A stretch of DNA of 29,106 nt from Clostridiales bacterium (GCA_021203425.1 JAJQBF010000226.1:1-29106), one strand, 5' to 3'. Positions 1 to 9,263 are shown, counted from the first letter of the stretch. The notes: generated by a model from the letters alone, not told the origin. Program-made: numbers and translations.

Positions 1-597
1 GGTGTTTTATACCCCACTAACGATGACGGCGATTATACAACAGGGGTGGCTTGGAACGGACTTACAGCTGTAACGGAAAGCCCTGAGGGGGCAGAGCCTA
101 CGGCTTTATATGCCGATGATATTAAGTATTTAAATTTATTATCAACGGAAGAGTTTAAAGCTACAGTCGAGGCTTATACTTACCCCGATGAATTTGCGGA
201 ATGTGACGGTTCGGTGGAGATTGCAACAGGGGTAACCATAGGACAGCAGAAAAGAAGAATGTTCGGTATGTCTTATGTTACAACGGTGGGCAATGATACA
301 GACGCAACCGATTACGGCTATAGGATTCATCTTATTTACGGTGCTTTGGCATCTCCCACAGACAAGAGTTGTCAGACAATTAACGACAGCCCCGAGGCTA
401 TCACATTCTCTTGGGAGCTTTCCACGACACCTGTTGAAGTAAGTGACGACTACAAGCCTACGGCATCAATAGTTATAGATTCGAATAAGACAGACGCAAC
501 AAAGCTTGCAGCGCTTGAAGAAATTCTTTACGGAAACGCAACAACAGAGGCAAGACTGCCTTTGCCCTCTGAAATTATTACATTGATGGGTGACTGA
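1..597 (+). CDS. Phage major tail tube protein (5' truncated)
   Basis: The reading frame is open from base 1, so the gene begins left of the window. A GTG at 46 lies inside the frame but has no ribosome site and the coding-like sequence continues upstream. The visible ~198 residues resemble the phi13/TP901-1-type major tail protein that polymerises into the tube of long-tailed siphoviruses: an N-terminal GVLYPTNDDG segment, a Y-x-DD block, and a C-terminal SFxWELSTTP-like stretch before a short tail ending in LMGD. A strong terminator follows directly, which is common after this highly expressed gene, and the tail chaperone gene comes next. The family call rests on recognised sequence pattern and on tail-module order; head genes should lie further left. 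Confidence 0.85.
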   Translation, partial: GVLYPTNDDGDYTTGVAWNGLTAVTESPEGAEPTALYADDIKYLNLLSTEEFKATVEAYTYPDEFAECDGSVEIATGVTIGQQKRRMFGMSYVTTVGNDTDATDYGYRIHLIYGALASPTDKSCQTINDSPEAITFSWELSTTPVEVSDDYKPTASIVIDSNKTDATKLAALEEILYGNATTEARLPLPSEIITLMGD

Positions 598-612
598 TTT
601 TAATACGGCTTT

Positions 613-649
613 GAGCCGCTTAGGTCAAAAACCTTGCGGCTCTTTTTTT
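613..649 (+). terminator. Rho-independent terminator after tail tube gene
   Basis: GAGCCGC (613-619) pairs with GCGGCTC (636-642), extended by AGGT/ACCT inside the loop, and is followed directly by seven T (643-649). It lies 16 bases after the tail tube stop and before the chaperone ribosome site. It probably lowers transcription of downstream tail genes relative to the tail tube gene. Confidence 0.85.
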
Positions 650-671
650 ATTCGAAAGGAGATTTAAAATA

Positions 672-1031
672 ATGATAAAAAAGACTATTACATATACGGA
701 TTTTAACGACAGCACACGTACGGAGGATTTTTACTTCAATCTTTCAAGAGCTGAGGCTGTGGAAATGGAACTGACAACAACGGGAGGACTTACCGATAAG
801 ATAAACAAGATAATTGCGGCGCAGGATATGCCGTCGATTGTAAAGATTTTTAAGGAGATTATACTTAAGGCATACGGCGAGAAGAGCGACGACGGCAGAA
901 GATTTATAAAATCGGACGAGCTTTCGGAGGCTTTTTCACAGACAAACGCCTATTCCGAATTGTTTATGGAGTTATCGACAGACGCAGAGGCGGCAGCGGC
1001 TTTTGTAAACGGGATAATTCCGAAGGTATGA
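672..1031 (+). CDS. Phage tail assembly chaperone (gpG-like)
   Basis: This 119-residue acidic protein lies directly after the tail tube gene, the standard place for the chaperone that binds the tape measure protein during tail assembly. It starts at ATG 672 behind AAAGGAG. It begins with KKTITYTDFNDSTRTEDFYF and has the NLSRAEAVEME segment typical of this family in Gram-positive phages. In many siphoviruses this gene is joined to a second chaperone by a -1 ribosomal frameshift. Here the next gene is 147 bases away behind a GC-rich palindromic repeat and has its own ribosome site, so no such fusion is apparent. The function is inferred from family resemblance and position. Confidence 0.8.
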   Translation: MIKKTITYTDFNDSTRTEDFYFNLSRAEAVEMELTTTGGLTDKINKIIAAQDMPSIVKIFKEIILKAYGEKSDDGRRFIKSDELSEAFSQTNAYSELFMELSTDAEAAAAFVNGIIPKV

Positions 1032-1044
1032 GGGGCATGGAGTT

Positions 1045-1160
1045 CGGGGTCGGCGACCGGCACTGACCCCTCAGTCGGCTGACGCCGACATCTCCCCTAA
1101 AGGGGAGACGAACCTCTCAGGCACCGCAACAGCGGTTCCAGCTCCCCTTCTAGTGGAGCC
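1045..1160 (+). repeat. GC-rich palindromic intergenic repeat, copy 1
   Basis: This gap holds a chain of short palindromes: GTCGGC-TGAC-GCCGAC (1074-1089), CTCCCCTAAAGGGGAG (1092-1107) and GCTCC...GGAGC (1141-1159). It is richer in GC than the genes around it. A related, shorter copy sits before the tape measure gene at 3358-3431 and shares a stem with TGAC loop and a CTCCCCTT...GGAG stem. It resembles interspersed palindromic repeats of Clostridia genomes. Whether it is mobile cannot be judged from two copies. Confidence 0.6.
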
Positions 1161-1177
1161 TAAAAGGAAGTGATTTT

Positions 1178-1719
1178 ATGCTCCGGCTGGTTATACCTAA
1201 GGGAGAATTATGGGACGAGAGAAGGCAGGAGTTTGTTTACACAGAGGGGCTGACTTTGAAACTTGAACATTCTTTAGTGTCTGTTTCAAAATGGGAGGCT
1301 AAGTGGGAGAAGGCATTTCTTGACACAGGTAAAAAACCGCCGAGGAAACCATAGACTATATAAGGTGTATGACTTTAAATGAAAACGTCAAGCCCGAGGT
1401 TTACAACAATTTAACGGCTTTAAATTTCAGGGATATAAACAATTATATTAATGCCCCTATGACAGCAACTTACTTTTCGGCAGGCCAAAAAGGAAGACCG
1501 TCAAGAGAAAAGACAACGGCGGAGCTTATATATTATTGGATGATAATGTTAAACATACCTATTGAGTGGGAAAACAGACATTTAAACCGGCTTTTAACAC
1601 TTATAAAGGTTTGCAGCATTAAGTCACAGAAACCTAAGAAAAAGAGTCGCCGGGAGATTATGGCAAGGAATACGGCGCTTAACGCCTCAAGAAGAAAACA
1701 GCTCGGAACAAGGGGGTAA
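1178..1719 (+). pseudogene. Tail assembly protein (second chaperone-like), single frameshift
   Basis: The gene starts at ATG 1178 behind AAGGAAG and would encode about 180 residues. The frame breaks at A6 (1331-1336): as written it reads GKKPPRKP and stops, while one extra A restores GKKTAEETIDYIRCMTLNE and continues to TAA at 1717-1719. The restored protein (MLRLVIPKGE..., EHSLVSVSKWEAKWEKAFL, ...TAELIYYWMIMLNIP..., ending NALNASRRKQLG-like) matches a ~180-residue protein I know from Clostridia and Streptococcus siphovirus tail modules, found between the chaperone and tape measure genes. Its role is probably tail assembly but is not established to me. The break may be a sequencing error. A programmed -1 slip is less likely, because the relatives read as one frame and the run lacks a proper slippery heptamer. 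Confidence 0.7.
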
Positions 1720-1722
1720 GAT

Positions 1723-2205
1723 ATGTGGAGTTATAACCATACGTTTATATATTCTTACTCCCCTACGCTTTGTCATCACGGAGTTAAAGGTCAAAAATGG
1801 GGAGTAAGGAACGGTCCGCCTTATCCGCTTAAAAAGGGCTTGAAAAAGAAGTCTGAAAGCAGTAAAATAATTGAAGAGGCTATACAGTCGGGAAAGGTTT
1901 CTACTAAGATTAACCGCCAGAAACAAGAACGTCATTTATGGAATAACAGTAACTATATTAATGGTAAAAGCTATTTATATGGCGACGTTAACGATGCCCA
2001 AAGGCTTGTTGATGAATTAAGCGGAACAGACAATGCCGTTTTTGATAGAAAAGGAAAATGGCAAAATAAAGAGCATGTTTCGGCATCTCACAAAGTAGGA
2101 ATGCACATTGACGAAAACGGAAATAAAACCGAAACCAACAATGCCGTAATTGTGTATTCTAAAACGGGAAGTCACATTTACCCGGGAAAGGATGATAAAG
2201 AATGA
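1723..2205 (+). CDS. Phage-carried toxin, polymorphic toxin type 50-like domain
   Basis: This 160-residue protein starts at ATG 1723, six bases after AGGGGG in the end of the previous gene. Residues 18-29 read HHGVKGQKWGVR, a motif seen near the N-terminus or between domains of many prophage structural and cargo proteins. A basic linker (KKGLKKK, 37-43) follows. Residues ~62-155 resemble the Ntox50 family, known as a C-terminal toxin domain of phage MuF polymorphic toxins: INRQKQERH (63-71), NGKSYL (80-85), NKEHV (115-119), VGMHID (125-130) and VYSKTGSHIYPG (144-155), with repeated histidines and lysines suited to an RNase-like fold. The stop overlaps the next start (ATGA), linking it to a candidate immunity gene. 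It is unusual here because it stands alone, without a MuF domain, in the tail module. Toxicity is inferred. Confidence 0.7.
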   Translation: MWSYNHTFIYSYSPTLCHHGVKGQKWGVRNGPPYPLKKGLKKKSESSKIIEEAIQSGKVSTKINRQKQERHLWNNSNYINGKSYLYGDVNDAQRLVDELSGTDNAVFDRKGKWQNKEHVSASHKVGMHIDENGNKTETNNAVIVYSKTGSHIYPGKDDKE

Positions 2206-2417
2206 ACCTCAGAAGTTTTGAAGGTGAAAATGTACGATTAATGACTATCGATGGAGAAATCTTTGAAGGTAAAGCTACAGATTATATATTTCCCGAAGAT
2301 AACGAACCTGAGGGAATAGAAAGCCTTATCGTAAAGCCCTTTTCGGGGTTTAGGATGGCAGGGCATTATGTGGAATTTCCGAGGGAAGAAATCAAATCCA
2401 TCGAATTAATCAAATAA
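2202..2417 (+). CDS. Small Sm-like protein, candidate immunity partner
   Basis: This 71-residue acidic protein starts in the ATGA overlap with the toxin stop, which implies translational coupling. The pattern FEGENVRLMTIDGEIFEGKATDY, then a variable loop, then EFPREEIKSIELIK, resembles a small Sm/LSM-like beta barrel (G-x-x-V-x-h-x-x-x-D-G-x-x-F-x-G ... I-x-x-I). Similar short proteins commonly accompany phage toxin genes. Its position, size and acidity fit the antidote to the basic toxin upstream, which would protect the lysogen or producing cell. The antidote role is inference from gene order. No ribosome site other than the coupled overlap is evident. A terminator follows at 2430, closing the two-gene cassette. 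Confidence 0.6.
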   Translation: MNLRSFEGENVRLMTIDGEIFEGKATDYIFPEDNEPEGIESLIVKPFSGFRMAGHYVEFPREEIKSIELIK

Positions 2418-2429
2418 TTTACTACAGCG

Positions 2430-2467
2430 CCGTTCGGGTTTTAATAAATCCGAGCGGACTTTTTTTG
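2430..2467 (+). terminator. Terminator closing the toxin/immunity pair
   Basis: CCGTTCGG (2430-2437) pairs with CCGAGCGG (2450-2457, one G-T pair) around an AT-rich loop, followed by seven T (2460-2466). It sits 13 bases after the candidate immunity stop. A private terminator within a phage tail operon is characteristic of inserted cargo ('moron') genes. Confidence 0.8.
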
Positions 2468-2957
2468 TAATAAAAGATAAAGACTTTCACCGAGTTTACG
2501 GAGTTACAGACCGAAGATTACTCTACGGCAGGGCAAATATTTTACCACCTCCTCTTTTGTATTGTTTAATGAGCAACTGTAGCTCTTTGTATTTGTTGGA
2601 GAAGAGGAAATATAACTAAAATAATTAAATGGTGTATCAGAACTTACTGTTTTATGTTCCGTATTTGTTGAATTTATAGAAAGCGTTCTATCTTCAAGGT
2701 TTACACTATAACTATTTTTGTTTATATCTCAAACTTGTTACTTCGTATAAATACGGGCTGTGTCATTTCTGCACAACTCTTACAGTCACCTGTAAGTTCA
2801 GACTGTGTCTTCAACCTTAAAATAAGGCTGCTCCGTGTTCAGTCGTTACACCTTCTTCTATAAATATAGAAACTCGGCTCGGCGTTGTCTTTATCTTTTT
2901 ATACAATTATATACGGATTTTATTACAGAAAGTTTAGAAAGAAGAGAAAAATTCAAA
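2468..2957. other. 490-base stretch without a recognisable gene
   Basis: No convincing + strand gene lies here; the AT-rich + frame from 2835 is only an upstream extension of the gp10-like gene. The - strand is open from 2728 to a TAA at 2504 (74 codons, Ser/Asn/Thr-rich, ending VVKYLPCRRVIFGL) but has no ATG or GTG start, so it may be chance or a gene remnant. A perfect hairpin CTTACAG-TCAC-CTGTAAG lies at 2779-2796. The stretch separates the toxin cassette from the tail gene that normally follows the second chaperone, so it is probably cassette-borne DNA or debris of its insertion. Confidence 0.45.
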
Positions 2958-3335
2958 ATGATTAGTTTCAGACAAAAGGGCGATTTTTCAAAGCTGACAA
3001 GGTATTTGGAAAGAGTAAGGGAGGCTGTTCATCTCGGAAACTTGGACAAATACGGAAAGATGGGAGTAGACGCCCTTAAGTCTGCGACCCCTGTAGACAG
3101 CGGAAAAACCGCCGACAGCTGGTATTATGAGATAGAAAACAGCAAAGACGGAGCAACAATAAGCTTTAATAACTCCAATATTAACAGAGGGGTTAATATA
3201 GCTATTATATTACAATACGGGCACGCAACCGGAACAGGAGGCTGGGTAGAAGGGAGAGACTATATCAACCCCGCTATTCAGCCTATTTTTGATGAAATAG
3301 CGGAGAAGGCATGGGAGGAGACCAGAAGGTTATGA
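2958..3335 (+). CDS. HK97 gp10-like tail completion protein
   Basis: This 125-residue protein carries the HK97 gp10-type pattern: MISFRQKGDFSKLTRYLERV, GVDALKSATPVDSGKTADSW, then the C-terminal IILQYGHATGTGGWVEGRDYI block. The family covers small head-tail joining or minor tail proteins of siphoviruses. I choose ATG 2958 because homology-like sequence begins there; the frame is open upstream to 2835, but that part (MFSRYTFFYKY...) looks like non-coding sequence read by chance. The ribosome site is weak (GAAGAG, about 11 bases upstream). In related phages this gene lies between the ~180-residue chaperone and the tape measure gene, exactly as here once the toxin cassette is set aside. Confidence 0.8.
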   Translation: MISFRQKGDFSKLTRYLERVREAVHLGNLDKYGKMGVDALKSATPVDSGKTADSWYYEIENSKDGATISFNNSNINRGVNIAIILQYGHATGTGGWVEGRDYINPAIQPIFDEIAEKAWEETRRL

Positions 3336-3357
3336 AAACCGACTTTGAGGTGTTAAT

Positions 3358-3431
3358 TTCGGGAGTGGTCCCGGTAGTACCCCACCGCCGTCTGACGACG
3401 GTCCCCCTCCCCTTGAAAGTGGGAGGCTTAA
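3358..3431 (+). repeat. GC-rich palindromic repeat, copy 2, overlapping tape measure ribosome site
   Basis: CCGTC-TGAC-GACGG (3388-3401) is followed by CCTCCC (3406-3411) pairing with GGGAGG (3421-3426). The GGGAGG arm is also the only good ribosome site for the tape measure start at 3432 (5 bases spacing). It resembles the repeat at 1045-1160. The repeat therefore seems to supply, and to fold over, the translation start signal of the next gene. Confidence 0.6.
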
Positions 3432-6400
3432 ATGAGCAAAACGGTTGACCAAAGAATTGTTGAGATGCAATTCAACAATGGACAGTTTGAAAAGAACGTC
3501 AGCACCAGTTTATCAACATTGGATAAACTGAAAGAGGCACTGGGTTTTAAAGGTTCTTCAAAAGGATTTGACGATTTAACTTCGTCAGCCTCGTCTTTGG
3601 GGCGGAGCGTTGAAACAATTCAGGCAAAATTTTCAGCTCTTGACGTAATGGCTGTGACCGCCCTTTCGAATATAACCAATTCGGCAATAAATTTAGGAAA
3701 ACAGCTTGTAAATACCTTTGCAATAGAGCCTTTAAGCACAGGTTTTGAAGAATATGAACTTAAGATGGGGTCTGTTCAAACGATTATGGCGGCTACGGGA
3801 GAAAGCCTTGACACCGTAAACAAGTATTTACAGGAGCTGAACGTATATTCGGACAAGACGATTTATTCTTTCTCGGATATGACCCAAAACATAGGCAAGT
3901 TTACGAACGCAGGAGTTAAGCTTGAAGACGCTGTTATGGCGATAAAAGGCATAAGCAATGAGGCGGCTGTTTCGGGAGCAAACGCAAACGAGGCATCGAG
4001 GGCGATGTATAACTTTGCACAGGCTTTATCGGCAGGTTATGTTAAACTGATTGACTGGACGTCTATTGAAAACGCTAATATGGCAACAGTCGAGTTTAAA
4101 GAACAGCTTTTGGAATCGGCAGTTGCGGCAGGAACTCTTGAAAAGACGACTGACGGTATGTATAAGGTTCTGTCGAAAAACATCAACGGCGGAACTATGA
4201 AAGAAACCATAGATGCTACTCATAATTTTAACGATTCTCTGTCGTATCAATGGATGACAACGGACGCTCTTGTAAGTACTCTTAAGGATTATGCAGACGA
4301 GACAACAGACATAGGAAAGAAGGCTTATGCCTCGGCACAGGACGTAAAAACCTTTTCTATGATGATGGATACTCTGAAAGAGGCGGCTCAGTCAGGCTGG
4401 GCAGAGACTTGGGAAAATATTTTCGGTGACTTTGAAGAGGCAAAAAGCTTTTGGACGGATTTATCGAACATATTCAGCGATATGATTCAGAATTCGGCTG
4501 ACAGCAGAAATGCTCTTCTTTCGGGAGGACTTTCGACAGGCTGGAAACAGCTTTTAGACCAAGGTATAAGTGACGCAGACGCTTATAAGGAGGCTATTAT
4601 TGAGGCAGGCAAGGCTCAGTGAGCGGCTGTTGATGAAATAATGAAAGCACAGGGTCTTTTACAGATTCTCTTAAGGAAGGCTGGGTTACCGCGGATATTC
4701 TGGAAACGGCACTGACAAATCTTACGGACAAGACAAGAGGGCTTTCGGACGAACAGCTTGCTGAAATGGGATACACCCGAGACCAGATAGACAGTCTTGA
4801 ATCTTTTGAAGAATCCGTAAAGGACGGCAGTGTTTCTTTAGAGGAGTTTGCCGACAAGATGAGCAGGCTTTCGGGCAGAGAAAATATTATAGTAAGTCTT
4901 AAAAACACGCTCGAAGGACTTTCTTCTATATTAAAACCCATAAAAGAAGGCTTTGGAGAAATTTTTCCGGCTATGGAGGCGGAACGGCTTTACAGCTTTA
5001 CAGAGAAATTAAGCGAATTAACCGCAAAATTCAAAATGAGCGACAAAACAGCCGAAAATTTAAAGAGTACCTTTAAAGGGCTGTTTGCAATTTTGGATAT
5101 AGCAAAACAAGGCATAACCGCTTTAGTCAAAGCTTTTTCAGCTGCCGCAGGGTATGTGCTGCCGTTTGGGGGCAATATTCTTGAAGTAACGGCAGGCATA
5201 GGCGAGTTTATCGTCAAGATTGATAAAGCCATTAAAGAAATGGGTATATTTAACGGTATAGCCGAAACAGCGGCTGATATTTTCGGGAGTTTGACAAAGC
5301 TTATCGGGAATATTACAAAAGGATTTATTGATTTCTTCAAGGCGCTTAAAAACGGGAATTCGGGGGATTTCTCCGGTTTTGCCGAGGGTTTTATAAATAT
5401 AGGAACCAAAATCAGTGAAATGCTCGTTATTCTTAAGGGCAAGATTGTCGAGGCGGTTAAGAATTTAGACTTTAATGATATTTTTAACATATTATCAACG
5501 GGAATGCTTTTTGTCTTTCTTAAAAAGCTGAAGGATTTTATAGACAAGCTGACAGGCAGTCTCGGCGATATGAATATTTTCGGTTCGGTGAAAAATGTTT
5601 TAAGTGATGTGGGAGATGTACTTAAAAGCTGACAGGACAGTCTTAAGGCAGACACGCTTATAAAGCTGGCGGAGGCTGTAGGCATATTGGCGGCGGCACT
5701 GTTTGTTATAGCCGCTATAGATACGGAAAAAATGGCAAGTTCCGTTGCTGTTATTACAGGGCTTTTTGCCGATTTAACAGCGTCTATGGTTTTGCTTGAA
5801 AAATTAACGGGAGGAACATCTTCGGTCTCCGAGGGAGGAATTTTCGACAAACTTTTGGGAGTGTTTTCGGGGAGAAACGACGGCAGCAAAAAGATGATTG
5901 CTATGGCAGGAGCCATACTTATATTGGGAGCGGCTTTAAAGGTTATTGCGGATATAGATTCGGACAAGCTCGAAGGAGCCTTTATGGCTATAACCGGCTT
6001 AATGGTTAATATGACGGCTTTTATGAAGGTTATGGCAAGCGACGGGTCTAAGTCGGTTAAAGGGGCAACCCAGATGTTGGTATTTGCGGCGGCTTTAAAG
6101 GTTTTAGCGTCCGTATGCAAAGATTTATCCGAGCTTAAACCGGAAGAGATTGCCGAAGGATTAATCGGTATCGGCGTACTTATGGCAGAAGTTGCGGCAT
6201 TTTCAAAGCTGAATAATTCAAAAGGCAATTCTATTTCTTCCGGAACGGGAATAGTTCTTTTAGCATCGGGACTTAAAATATTGGCATCTGCACTTAACGA
6301 CCTTAAAGACTTGAACATAGAACAGCTGGCAACAGGTTTAACGGGTATAGGCGTACTTTTAGCGGAAATAGGAGCGTTTTCAAAGCTGACAAGCGACTCA

Positions 6401-6979
6401 AAACATATGACTTCCACAGGGACGGCTCTTATAGAGATTGCAGCGGCTATGAAAATAATGGCATCTGCTTTTAACGACCTTAAGAATATGAGCTGGGAAG
6501 AAATGGCAAGAGGACTTGTGACTATGGGGGCTGCTCTGGGAGAAATAACGCTTGCCGTTAATTTAATGCCCAAAAATATGCTTTCCGTAGGGTCGGGACT
6601 TCTTATTGTGTCGGCGGCGATTCTTGTTTTAAGCAAGGCTCTGGGAAGTATGGGCACTATGAGCTGGGAAGAGATTGCCAAAGGGCTTACGGCTATGGGG
6701 CTTGCTTTGGCGGAACTGGCTATAGGGCTTAATGTTATGACGGGAACCCTTGCCGGTTCTGCGGCAATGGCGGTTGCTGCGGCGGCTTTGGCGCTTTTGA
6801 CACCTATACTTCTTGCTTTGGGAAGTATGAGCTGGGAGTCTATAGCCAAAGGTCTTATTACATTGGCAGGAGCTTTTACCGTTATAGGCGTTGCCGGGTA
6901 TGCTTTAGCACCTATTACTCCTATTTTATTGACGCTTACCGGAGCATTTGCGCTGCTCGGAGTTGGGGTTTTGGCTATA

Positions 6980-7021
6980 GGAGCAGGAGTTGCGGCGCTC
7001 GGAGCAGGAGTTGCGGCGCTC
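6980..7021 (+). repeat. Perfect 21-base tandem duplication in tape measure gene
   Basis: GGAGCAGGAGTTGCGGCGCTC occurs twice in tandem (6980-7000 and 7001-7021), encoding GAGVAAL twice, with a degraded third unit after it. It lies in the Ala/Gly/Leu-rich hydrophobic part of the tape measure protein. Confidence 0.9.
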
Positions 7022-8000
7022 GGAGCCGGGCTTGTTTCTTTAGCGGCAGGAGTTGCGGCTTTTTCGACTTTGGGAACTTCGGCTCTCTCACCCATCGGAG
7101 TTGTCATAACATCTCTTGCAAACGGAATAACAGCCGCTATTGAGGCAATAGGAGAAATGCTCAAAGCACTGATATTAACCCTCGTTGACGTAATTACAGA
7201 GTGTGCGCCGGCATTAGCCGAAGGAGCATTAACTCTTATATATGAAGTTTTGACAACACTGGCGGAGTATGCACCTCAGATTACAACAGCTTTTTTGTGA
7301 TTTTCTTATAGGAGTATTTGACGCTTTAGCCGAGAAGATTCCCGAATTAGCGGAGTCTGTCAAAAAAGTTCTTTCGGCTGTAATTGACGTATTCAGAGAC
7401 GCCGTAGGAAATATGAGCAGCGAAGACGTAACAAATCTGATTATGAATTTGGGGCTTATATCGGCTTTAATGTTTGTATTAAGCGGACTTTCGGCAATTA
7501 TTCCCGAGGCGGTTGTAGGAGTCGCCGGACTGGGAGCGTTAATCGGGGAATTAGCCGTTGTTTTGGCGGCTGTAGGAGCTTTGGGGCAAATTCCCGGGTT
7601 GGACCGGCTTATTTCGGAAGGCGGAAACCTTCTTGAGAAGATAGGCGTGACTTTAGGGCAGTTTGTAGGAGGACTTGTAGGCGGAATAGCAAGCGGCATA
7701 ACGGGGCAGTTACCCGGGATAGCCGAAGATTTGTCTTTATTTATGACAAATTTACAGCCCTTTATTGAAGGGGCTAGGTCTATAGACTCTTCTTCTATGG
7801 AAGGGATTAAGGCTTTAGCCGGAGCCTTACTTGCGCTGACAGCATCTGAATTATTAAACGGAATTTCAAAATGGCTTACAGGGGGAACCTCATTAGCGGA
7901 TTTCGGAGCGGAGTTAAGCGCTTTTGCGCCAGTATTTGCAGATTATGCCGACGCTGTAAGCGGAACAGACTTCAGCAATGTAGCGGTTTCGGCTGAGGCT

Positions 8001-8240
8001 TTAAGAGATTTCTGTGATGCGGCGAAAGAAATACCCAATCAAGGGGGAGTTATAGCCCTGTTTACGGTGGATAATACTCTTTTGGATTTTGCATACGGAC
8101 TTGCGGCTTTCGGCGTGAACTGGACGGCATATGCCCTATTAGTCCAAGGAGTGGATTTCAGCGGAGTTAAGCCTTCGGCAGAGGCTTTAAAAGACTTTTG
8201 CGATGCGGCGAAAGAAATACCGAACAGCGGAGGTTTAGCC
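8001..8240 (+). repeat. 62-codon repeat in tape measure gene (FCDAAKEIPN units)
   Basis: The segment ALxDFCDAAKEIPN followed by a Gly-rich turn occurs at about 8010 and again at about 8196, 186 bases apart, with matching DNA between the copies (GATGCGGCGAAAGAAATAC is shared). This is one of several repeat systems in the tape measure gene. Confidence 0.8.
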
Positions 8241-9263
8241 GGACTTTTCAGCGGCGGCAATAATTTAACTACCTTCGGAGCCGGACTTCAGTCTTTCGGA
8301 AAGAATTTAAAAAGCTTTGCGGAGAACACAAGTGATATTGATGATGACTTTGCCGACAATATGGGGAATGCAGCAGGGGCGCTTATTTCTTTTGCGGAGG
8401 CATCTGAGGCAAGCGACGAGGGAAAGGATTTAAAAAATTTCGGGCAGAAATTAGAGGCTTTCGGAGTTTCATTTAAGACTTTCTGCAACAGTATAAGAGA
8501 CGCAGACTTCGACAGCTCGGGTGTGTCATCTGCGGCAAGCGTTTTAAACTCGATTGTAGATTCGGCTGTAACGGCGGTTAACGAAAAGACGGAGACGTTT
8601 ACTACAATAGGCAAAACCATAACTGACAAATTAAAGGGCGGAATTCAAGCCAAAGCGTCCGAACTTATTTCAGCGGCTAAGACCGTTACCGAAAGAGTTA
8701 TTACCAACGTAAGAAATTATTACGAGAAGTTTAAGGCTGCCGGAGTTTATCTTACGAACGGTTTTGCTCAGGGAATAAAAGCGGAAAAAAGCAAGGCAAT
8801 AGAGGCATCTATAGAACTGGCAAAAGAGACTCTTACAGCGGCGAAAAATGAACTGGGAATAGCGTTGCCTTCAAAGGTTTTCAGAGACGAAGTAGGCGCA
8901 CAGCTGGGAGCAGGTTTAGCCGAGGGTATAGCGGCAGGCACGCCGGAGGCTGTAGAGGCATCGGAAGAGATGTCGGACGAGGTTATTAAGGCGGCTAAGG
9001 AAAAATTCAGCAATTTTAAAGAATGGCTTGAAGACGAAGACTTTTACGGAAGGCTGACAACCGAAAACGAGATTTACGCTTATGAACAGGCGGCGGAACA
9101 GTTTAAGGATATTCCCGATATTTCGAAGGAAATAAACAAAAAGCTTTATACACTCAGGAATGAGGCAGCAGAAGAGGCTAAAAAAGCTCAGGAAGAACAG
9201 GCAAAAGCCTACGAAGAAGGGCTTAAGACAAACTATGAAAACGCCAAGGACTATTGTGATAAA

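Noticed and set aside
1331..1336. Programmed -1 ribosomal frameshift between tail chaperones
   Set aside because: The run T-AAA-AAA-C does not form a proper X-XXY-YYZ slip site, the break is inside one protein family rather than between two, and similar homopolymer breaks occur in host genes.
2835..2957. Upstream start at 2835 for the gp10-like gene
   Set aside because: The extra 41 residues are unlike the family and lack a ribosome site; the family sequence starts at ATG 2958.
4620..5632. TGA read as a sense codon (alternative genetic code)
   Set aside because: TGA is the natural stop of several genes here (for example the tail tube, chaperone, toxin and tsaE genes), and the interrupted genes also carry indels that recoding cannot explain.
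4990..7164. Very long reverse-strand open frame of 724 codons
   Set aside because: It is antisense to the hydrophobic repeats of the tape measure gene and has a Ser/Ala/Pro/Ile-rich composition typical of a shadow frame; the + strand pieces match known tape measure proteins.
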